This document shows positions 27,897-33,578 of a stretch of DNA of 64,000 nt, in pieces (position 1 is the stretch's first letter; the number at the start of each line of letters is the position of its first letter). The DNA lies in the NCBI GenBank assembly GCA_964519245.1, contig CAZFLK010000006.1:13254-77253 (forward strand), read 5' to 3'. The stretch comes from JAYPEY01 sp964519245 (lineage in GTDB: Bacteria; Verrucomicrobiota; Verrucomicrobiia; Limisphaerales; JAYPEY01). The notes beneath the pieces are model-generated. The model was not told the DNA's origin and made no database searches. It saw only the letters and a list, made by a program, of their open reading frames with translations. A program made the translations under genes and the position numbers.

Positions 27897-28008
27897 TGAG
27901 GAGTGACCGCTTTGGACAAGACCGATCCCATCCTTATTCAAAATCCGCAAGAGAGGGAAGGCGGTAATTTCGGGGGAAATCGGGTCTTGCGCGGGATTGA
28001 TGAAGACG

Positions 28009-28036
28009 AACGTTGAACGTTCAACGTTCAACGCTG
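28009..28036. repeat. Tandem 7-bp repeat array (AACGTTG/AACGTTC type)
   Basis: Four adjacent 7-bp units read AACGTTG, AACGTTC, AACGTTC, AACGCTG, followed by AAC. The array lies 113 bp upstream of the start of the ccsBA operon, after the rho stop. A looser match, GGTTCAACGT, is at 28093-28102. A related array is at 60299-60312. It may be a dispersed intergenic repeat or a multi-site operator. Confidence 0.6.
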
Positions 28037-28130
28037 AACAATAAACTGCGATTGACGCGCAGGGCGCGGGGAATGTTTCGGTGGACGTCCAAGGTTCAAC
28101 GTGGAGCCTTTGTCATTCGGCTTTCCCGCT

Positions 28131-29603
28131 TCACCCCAGATCCAGCGACAGCAGGAATTCCACATTGTTGCCCGTGTTCCTGAGCTTGCTGAGCAGCAGT
28201 TCCATGGCTTCAACCGGCGGGACGCCGGTGAGCGCGCGCCTCAACAGCACGACCTTGTCGAGCTCCTGCGGGTGATACAGCAACTCCTCTTTCCGGGTGC
28301 CGGAGAGACCGACATTGATTGAGGGGAAGATGCGCCGCTCGACCAGGTGACGGTCCAGATGGACCTCCATGTTGCCCGTGCCTTTGAACTCTTCAAAAAT
28401 CACCTCATCCATGCGGGAGCCGGTGTCGATCAGCGCGGTCGCCATGATCGTCAACGAGCCGCCCTCTTCAATGTTGCGCGCCGCGCCGAAGAAGCGCTTG
28501 GGCTTGTGCAGGGCATTGGCGTCGACGCCGCCGGAGAGAATCTTGCCCGAATGGGGCTGAATCGTGTTGTATGCGCGCGCAAGACGAGTAATGGAGTCGA
28601 GCAGGATGACCACATCCTTCTTGTGCTCGACCATGCGGCGCGCCTTCTCGATCACCATTTCCGCGACCTGAACGTGGCGTTCCGGCGGTTCGTCAAAGGT
28701 GGAGCTGATCACCTCCGCGGGACGACAGGAACGCACCATGTCGGTCACCTCCTCCGGCCGCTCATCGATCAGCAGAATGAAAAGATAGGCTTCCTTGTTG
28801 TTCTTGAGAATCGCGTTGGCGAGCTTCTGCATCAACACGGTCTTGCCCGTGCGCGGCGGCGCGACGATCAACCCGCGCGTCCCCTTGCCGATCGGGCAGA
28901 CGAGATCCAGAACCCGGGTGGAAAACTCCTTCGAATCCGTCTCCAGGATGAAGCGATCGTCGGGAAACAGCGGCGTGAGATTGTCAAAATGGGTCTTGTC
29001 CTTGGCGACCTCGGGATTCTCGTGACCCACCGCCTCAACCTTCAGCAACGCAAAAAAGCGCTCCTTCTCCTTGGGCGGACGAATCTGACCGGTGATGGTG
29101 TCCCCGGTCTGCAGGTCAAAACGGCGGATCTGCGAGGGCGACACGTAGATGTCTTCCGGACAGGGCAGGTAACTGAAACTCTGGGAACGAAGGAAACCAA
29201 ACCCTTCCGGCAGCACTTCCAAAACGCCTTCCGCGTAGAGCCGTCCGCTCTGCTCCGCGTTCTTCTGCAGGATGTGGAAGATCACCTCATGCTTGCGCAT
29301 GGTGCCGAAATTCTCCACGCCGATTTCCTTGGCCATGGTGTTGAGGTCGCCGATCGACATCTCCTGCAACTGGGCGATGTTGATCTTGGCGCCTTCTCCG
29401 TCCGCGGCCGCGGCGGCCTCCAACTCTTCCGCTTCGAGCTCCGGATCATCCACCGGGAGGTCGGCCGGATCGATGCCGGACGGTCCGATGCGACCGCGGC
29501 CGCCGGCGTTGGCCTCGGCCGGACTTTTCGCCTTCTTCGGTTTGCTGGTTCGGGGCTTTCTGGGTCTGGGCATGGGATAATCAGGTTGAAAAAAATCGGA
29601 CAT
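28131..29603 (-). CDS. rho: Transcription termination factor Rho
   Basis: A 490-residue RNA-dependent ATPase helicase that ends transcription. Residues 1-75 are a lineage-specific extension, first basic (PRPRKPRTSKPKKAKSP) then acidic. The Rho N-terminal domain (INIAQLQEMSIGDLNTMAKE) follows, then the cold-shock-like RNA-binding domain (EGFGFLRS). The ATPase core has Walker A APPRTGKT, Walker B VVILLDSITRLARAYN, and the Q-loop/R-loop region KPKRFFGAARNIEEGGSLTI. ATG 29573 is an alternative start. The leader upstream has three CGAATTC elements at 16-bp spacing (29629-29667). Confidence 0.97.
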   Translation of the reverse strand: MSDFFQPDYPMPRPRKPRTSKPKKAKSPAEANAGGRGRIGPSGIDPADLPVDDPELEAEELEAAAAADGEGAKINIAQLQEMSIGDLNTMAKEIGVENFGTMRKHEVIFHILQKNAEQSGRLYAEGVLEVLPEGFGFLRSQSFSYLPCPEDIYVSPSQIRRFDLQTGDTITGQIRPPKEKERFFALLKVEAVGHENPEVAKDKTHFDNLTPLFPDDRFILETDSKEFSTRVLDLVCPIGKGTRGLIVAPPRTGKTVLMQKLANAILKNNKEAYLFILLIDERPEEVTDMVRSCRPAEVISSTFDEPPERHVQVAEMVIEKARRMVEHKKDVVILLDSITRLARAYNTIQPHSGKILSGGVDANALHKPKRFFGAARNIEEGGSLTIMATALIDTGSRMDEVIFEEFKGTGNMEVHLDRHLVERRIFPSINVGLSGTRKEELLYHPQELDKVVLLRRALTGVPPVEAMELLLSKLRNTGNNVEFLLSLDLG

Positions 29604-29628
29604 CTGACTGTCAATCAGCCGGGAATAA

Positions 29629-29669
29629 CGAATTCTGGGGCTGGCGAATTCGACAAAGCTCGAATTCGT
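29629..29669. promoter_or_regulatory. Three CGAATTC elements at exact 16-bp spacing in the rho leader
   Basis: CGAATTC starts at 29629, 29645 and 29661. The second and third extend to the palindrome CGAATTCG. The first and last can also pair with each other, as ACGAATTC (29628-29635) and GAATTCGT (29662-29669). The cluster lies 25-65 bp upstream of the rho start and after the glyA stop. Its function is unknown; rho genes are commonly autoregulated in their leaders. Confidence 0.5.
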
Positions 29670-29720
29670 GAACAGCTGTTTGCTGTGGCTGGGGGATAAC
29701 CGCTGGCGACTGGGCCAGTC

Positions 29721-30974
29721 TTAATACGGCAATGGGTGCTTCGCCGTCAGCTCCCGCACACGTTCCCGCACACCTTTTGCGACGTCAAGGCTTTTGACAT
29801 CATTCAATACTTCTCCGATCAGGTCCGCGATTTCCCGCATTTCCGCCTCTTTCATGCCGCGCGTCGTCACGGCCGGGGTGCCAATGCGAATGCCGCTGGC
29901 CTGGAAGGGGGACCGGGTTTCAAAGGGAATGGTGTTCTTGTTCACGGTGATGCCGGCCTCATCGAGCGCAATCTGGCATTCCTTGCCGGTGAGGTCGCGC
30001 TCGCCGGTGTCCACCAGCATCAGATGGTTGTCCGTGCCGCCGCTGACAAGGCGGAACCCCTTCCCGGAAATCGCCTCGGCCAACGCCGCGGCATTCTTGA
30101 CGATCTGCTTCTGATAGTCAGTGAACCCGGGCTGCAACGCCTCCTGAAAACAGACAGCCTTGGCGGCAATGATGTGCATGAGCGGCCCGCCCTGAATGCC
30201 CGGGAAAACCTGGGAATTGATCGCCTTCGCGTATTTCTCACCGCAGAGGATCAGACCGCCTCGAGGGCCGCGCAACGTCTTGTGCGTGGTCGTCGTGACA
30301 AAGTCGGCGTGACCGATCGGGCTCGGGTGAACGCCCGCGGCGACCAGCCCGGCAATGTGGGCAATGTCCGCCAGCAGATAGGCGTCGACCTCGCGGGCAA
30401 TCTGCCCCATCCGTTCAAAATCAATGACTCTCGGATAGGCGCTGGCCCCCACGGTGATCATGGCCGGCCGATGTTCGCGCGCCATCTCCGCCAATTGATC
30501 GTAGTCGATCCGCTCGTCCTCCTTGCGAACCCCGTAGTGGACAACGTCAAAGAATTTCCCGGAAAAATTCGCGGCATTGCCGTGGGTGAGGTGGCCGCCG
30601 TGACTGAGATCCATGGTCAGGATCTTGTCTCCCGGCTTGAGCACGGAAAAGTAGACGCCCATGTTCGCGCCGCTGCCGGAATGCGGCTGCACGTTCGCGT
30701 GCTCCGCGCCGAAAAGCTGCTTGGCGCGGTCGATCGCAAGATCCTCCACGTCGTCGACAAACTCACAACCGCCATACCAGCGCTTGGCCGGATATCCCTC
30801 CGCATACTTGTTGGTCAGACAGGATCCGGCCGCCTCGAGGACGGCCGGGCTGACGAAATTCTCACTCGCGATCAACTCGATGTTCTCGTTCTGACGCCTC
30901 CGCTCCGCCTCAATCGCCGCCGCGACTTGGGGATCAATCTCCTGAACTGACTTGGCCAACTGACTTTCGCTCAT
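29721..30974 (-). CDS. glyA: Serine hydroxymethyltransferase
   Basis: A 417-residue PLP enzyme that interconverts serine and glycine while charging tetrahydrofolate with a one-carbon unit in the cytoplasm. Typical motifs are ENIELIASENFVSPAVLEA, the VQPHSGSGANMGVYF region, and the PLP lysine in VTTTTHKTLRGPRGG. The length matches the family. It starts 6 bp after the phosphatase-RpiB fusion gene ends, so the two are co-transcribed; this gene order also occurs in Bacillus (ywlE-ywlF-ywlG-glyA). rho follows after 117 bp on the same strand. Confidence 0.97.
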   Translation of the reverse strand: MSESQLAKSVQEIDPQVAAAIEAERRRQNENIELIASENFVSPAVLEAAGSCLTNKYAEGYPAKRWYGGCEFVDDVEDLAIDRAKQLFGAEHANVQPHSGSGANMGVYFSVLKPGDKILTMDLSHGGHLTHGNAANFSGKFFDVVHYGVRKEDERIDYDQLAEMAREHRPAMITVGASAYPRVIDFERMGQIAREVDAYLLADIAHIAGLVAAGVHPSPIGHADFVTTTTHKTLRGPRGGLILCGEKYAKAINSQVFPGIQGGPLMHIIAAKAVCFQEALQPGFTDYQKQIVKNAAALAEAISGKGFRLVSGGTDNHLMLVDTGERDLTGKECQIALDEAGITVNKNTIPFETRSPFQASGIRIGTPAVTTRGMKEAEMREIADLIGEVLNDVKSLDVAKGVRERVRELTAKHPLPY

Positions 30975-30980
30975 ACACTT

Positions 30981-31907
30981 TCAACGTTTGTTTTCAATCT
31001 TGCTGATGCGGCGCTGGTGGCGGCCGCCTTCGAAATGGGATTCCAGGTAGGCGTCGATCATCTTGATCGCCAACCCGGGCGACGTCTTCCGCGCCCCCAG
31101 GCACAGGACGTTCGCGTCATTGTGCCGTCGCGCAAGTCTCGCCATTTCCTCGTCCAGGACCAGCGCGGCGCGGACGCCCGGCTGCTTGTTCGCGGCAATG
31201 CTCATGCCGATCCCGCTGCCGCAGACAAGGATGCCCAACTCGTAAACGCCATGGGCGACGCTCTCCGCGACCGGTTTCGCATAATCAGGGTAATCCGTCG
31301 CCAGATCCGAATCGGGCCCGACGTCCTTAATCCGAATGGGCCGCTTTTGCAAATGCTCTTTGATCTTCTCCTTCAATTCCCGGCCGGCATGATCGGAGCC
31401 CAACGCCACCGAGTCGATGGCCGGGCCGTCGTCCTCATCCGACAACACGTCCCAACGGTCCAGATCCCTGACCAGGAAATCAATCGCCTGCTCCACCTGG
31501 TCCCGGCAGTGCCGGTGAGTGTCGAGCGTGCCGCCCAATGGATCGCGGATGTCCCTGTCTTCGGGCGGCAAGGAATCGTCGAACTCGCGCAACAGGAACA
31601 CCTTGTCCCTGGCCTGGGGGAACTCCTTGTTGGTCCAGTCCACATGCCGCTTGGTCATGCAGAAAATGTAGTCGGCCGCCTCGATCATTCGGGGCGTCAG
31701 CAGGGTGCTCCGATACTCCGAGAGGTCGATTCCGATCTCCTCCATCGCCTTCACCGTCAACTCGAAGGGCGGTTGCTCGGGAGCCGAATCGAGACCGGAG
31801 GCGACCACCCGACACTGACGCCCAGGCCCCAACGCCCGGTTGAAAAAGGCGGCGGCCATCGGACTGCGGCAAAGGTTGCCCGTGCAAAGAAACAGAAAGG
31901 TCTTCAT
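30981..31907 (-). CDS. Fusion: low-molecular-weight protein phosphatase - ribose-5-phosphate isomerase B
   Basis: A 308-residue bifunctional protein. Residues 1-150 are a low-molecular-weight protein phosphatase: the P-loop C8-T-G-N-L-C-R14-S is at the N-terminus and the general-acid aspartate is in RDPLGGTLD. Residues about 163-308 are RpiB, which interconverts ribose-5-P and ribulose-5-P: GSDHAGRELKEKIKEHL, the catalytic cysteine in LVCGSGIGMSIAANK, and RRHNDANVLCLGAR. The P-loop has Leu where Bacillus YwlE, an arginine phosphatase, has a selectivity-determining Thr, so tyrosine phosphatase activity is more likely. The separate genes are neighbours in Bacillus, upstream of glyA, as here. 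No stop or shift is seen at the junction (about 31,430). Confidence 0.93.
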   Translation of the reverse strand: MKTFLFLCTGNLCRSPMAAAFFNRALGPGRQCRVVASGLDSAPEQPPFELTVKAMEEIGIDLSEYRSTLLTPRMIEAADYIFCMTKRHVDWTNKEFPQARDKVFLLREFDDSLPPEDRDIRDPLGGTLDTHRHCRDQVEQAIDFLVRDLDRWDVLSDEDDGPAIDSVALGSDHAGRELKEKIKEHLQKRPIRIKDVGPDSDLATDYPDYAKPVAESVAHGVYELGILVCGSGIGMSIAANKQPGVRAALVLDEEMARLARRHNDANVLCLGARKTSPGLAIKMIDAYLESHFEGGRHQRRISKIENKR

Positions 31908-32016
31908 CTCAGCGTTCGGAAACCGGTTTGATAGGCCGGTATTTCCCCGCCGTCAATTGGGAATCGCCGGCGAACCGAGATTGGCGCGACCAGGGCCTCG
32001 GAGGCTTGCATCACAG

Positions 32017-32041
32017 TTGACAAATCGCGCAAAAATTGTCA
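32017..32041. promoter_or_regulatory. Inverted repeat overlapping a -35-like TTGACA before the AraC-type gene
   Basis: TGACAA (32018-32023) and TTGTCA (32036-32041) form a dyad with a 12-bp spacer. The left arm is part of TTGACA (32017-32022), a consensus -35 box. It is in the gap between the divergent phosphatase-RpiB and AraC-type genes, so an autoregulatory operator is plausible. Confidence 0.35.
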
Positions 32042-32134
32042 CCTATGCCCCGAAATAGGATGCTCGTTTGACCCTATCCTTCAGTAGGAACATGTCGGAC
32101 AACCGACCGGCGGGCGTCATGGGAAGGGGTAACA

Positions 32135-32512
32135 ATGGGTCGATTACTGCAAATCAAGAAGGTCGCCATCAGTCGTTCGACACGATGGACAAAGCTGGCG
32201 CGGGAGTGTCACTTCAACGAACAACTGATGGCGCAGCGTTGCATGGTCAGCGTGCGGCAACTGCAGCGCTACTTCGCCGAGGAAATGGGGCGGACGCCCA
32301 AGGCCTGGATCAACGAGCAGCGAATGATCGCGGCCCGCAAACTCCTGCTGGAAGGCTGGCCGGTCAAGGCCGTCGCCGCCGATCTCAGCTACAAGCAGGC
32401 CTCGCACTTCTGCCGGGAGTTCAAACGCTGCTACAACCTGACGCCGAAAGATTACATTGCGCTGCATCGGGAAAAGCATCGCAGCCTGCTACCGCAATCA
32501 GCCGAAGCGTAG
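32135..32512 (+). CDS. Stand-alone AraC-type helix-turn-helix protein
   Basis: A 125-residue protein that consists almost entirely of the AraC DNA-binding domain. The first helix-turn-helix is in LMAQRCMVSVRQLQRYFAEEMG and the second in WPVKAVAADLSYKQASHFCREFKRCYNLTPKDY; the P-x-x-Y/W ending is typical. No effector-binding domain is present, so it either acts constitutively or is controlled by a partner. A run of purines (GGGAAGGGG) lies 6-14 nt before the ATG and may serve as ribosome binding site. It is divergent from the phosphatase-RpiB fusion gene. The target genes are unknown. Confidence 0.85.
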   Translation: MGRLLQIKKVAISRSTRWTKLARECHFNEQLMAQRCMVSVRQLQRYFAEEMGRTPKAWINEQRMIAARKLLLEGWPVKAVAADLSYKQASHFCREFKRCYNLTPKDYIALHREKHRSLLPQSAEA

Positions 32513-32620
32513 CAGCGAGACTCCGCCGGTCTGATCGGCGTCCAACCCGGCGAGGAACGCCTTCGCCGCAAAGCCGACAAACATCGCCAGATCCTGCTCT
32601 CCTGACTGGACTGGCCCGCC

Positions 32621-32634
32621 GCCGCCAAGGCGGC
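32621..32634. terminator. Short GC hairpin between convergent genes
   Basis: GCCGCC and GGCGGC flank AA, giving a 14-bp palindrome just before the MYG1-like stop and 108 bp after the AraC-type stop. There is no U-tract on either strand. Confidence 0.3.
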
Positions 32635-32635
32635 A

Positions 32636-33511
32636 TCAATGTCCCACGAACGCCAATCGAAGCAACTCGCGCAGTCTCGCCGGGTCCGTGGCCGTGGTCT
32701 TCGCCACAAACCCGCGCGCGTGAGCAAAATGCACGTCCGACTCATCCGCCACGCGCGTCAGATCAATGCCGGCATGGTCCCGATAGCGCGAGAGCCCGTA
32801 GCCGGAGCCTCGACGGTCGGGATAAACCAACGCAGTCATCTCGCCGTCCAGGCCCAACCGCTCCACGTAACGCTCCATGCCCATGGACGGCTCGCCCGGC
32901 AGCGGATCCGTGCGCTTGAGAAAGAGCGCCTCGAAGGAACCTTGCGGCCCTTCCACGGTCCAACGCTCACTGTGGGTTCCGATAAAGTCGAGCCGGTCGC
33001 GGAGGTTCTGGATGAAGGTCAACAGATCGTCGCCGATCAAGCGCATCATCTCCCAGATCAGCTCGCCCGGGCGATGTTCCGGTTCATCGGCAAATCGACG
33101 CAGAAGACTGATATCCATGGGCGAGACCATCTGGTTGATCACCTTGCGCTCCACCCCAAGCCAACGGGCGGTCTCGCCGGGGCCCCGCGCATCAAACCAC
33201 TCCGCAGGCTCCAGCCAGTCGCAGAAACTCCGCGCATCCTCGTAGAGCCCCAGATGCCGCAGGACCAGGCTCAGTGAACAAATCGGCTCATGGTCGCGCG
33301 GAAACTGGTGATGATCGAAGTTCAGAAACTCCGGTTCATGTCGCCCGCCGATGTCGATGACGGCAACGCTCGGCGACGCCAACTCGCCCTCCGACGGATC
33401 CCGCCGAAGGATTCGAACGCCATGCTTCGCCGCCAATACGCAGCAGGCCAGAAAATCGTCCTTATGCGCGCCGCCGGGATGCGTGAGAATGTAATCCAAT
33501 TGGGTGTTCAT
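32636..33511 (-). CDS. MYG1/UPF0160-family metal-dependent hydrolase (DHH-like)
   Basis: A 291-residue protein starting at ATG 33511 (MNTQLDYILTHPGGAHKDDF). The H-x-G-x-x-H-x-D pattern THPGGAHKDD and the later DIGGRHEPEFLNFDHHQ are the metal-binding signatures of the MYG1/UPF0160 family, relatives of DHH phosphoesterases. MYG1 proteins are proposed 3'-5' exoribonucleases; the bacterial function is not established. The sequence is complete and ends with a stop at 32636. It is the last gene downstream of the dgoK operon, 67 bp after the acyltransferase fusion, and convergent with the AraC-type gene. Confidence 0.82.
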   Translation of the reverse strand: MNTQLDYILTHPGGAHKDDFLACCVLAAKHGVRILRRDPSEGELASPSVAVIDIGGRHEPEFLNFDHHQFPRDHEPICSLSLVLRHLGLYEDARSFCDWLEPAEWFDARGPGETARWLGVERKVINQMVSPMDISLLRRFADEPEHRPGELIWEMMRLIGDDLLTFIQNLRDRLDFIGTHSERWTVEGPQGSFEALFLKRTDPLPGEPSMGMERYVERLGLDGEMTALVYPDRRGSGYGLSRYRDHAGIDLTRVADESDVHFAHARGFVAKTTATDPARLRELLRLAFVGH

Positions 33512-33578
33512 AGAATGGCGCGCGGAGCCTAGTGCCCGCCGGCCGAATACCCAAGCCCCGAAGCGTTCGCCCGACGTT

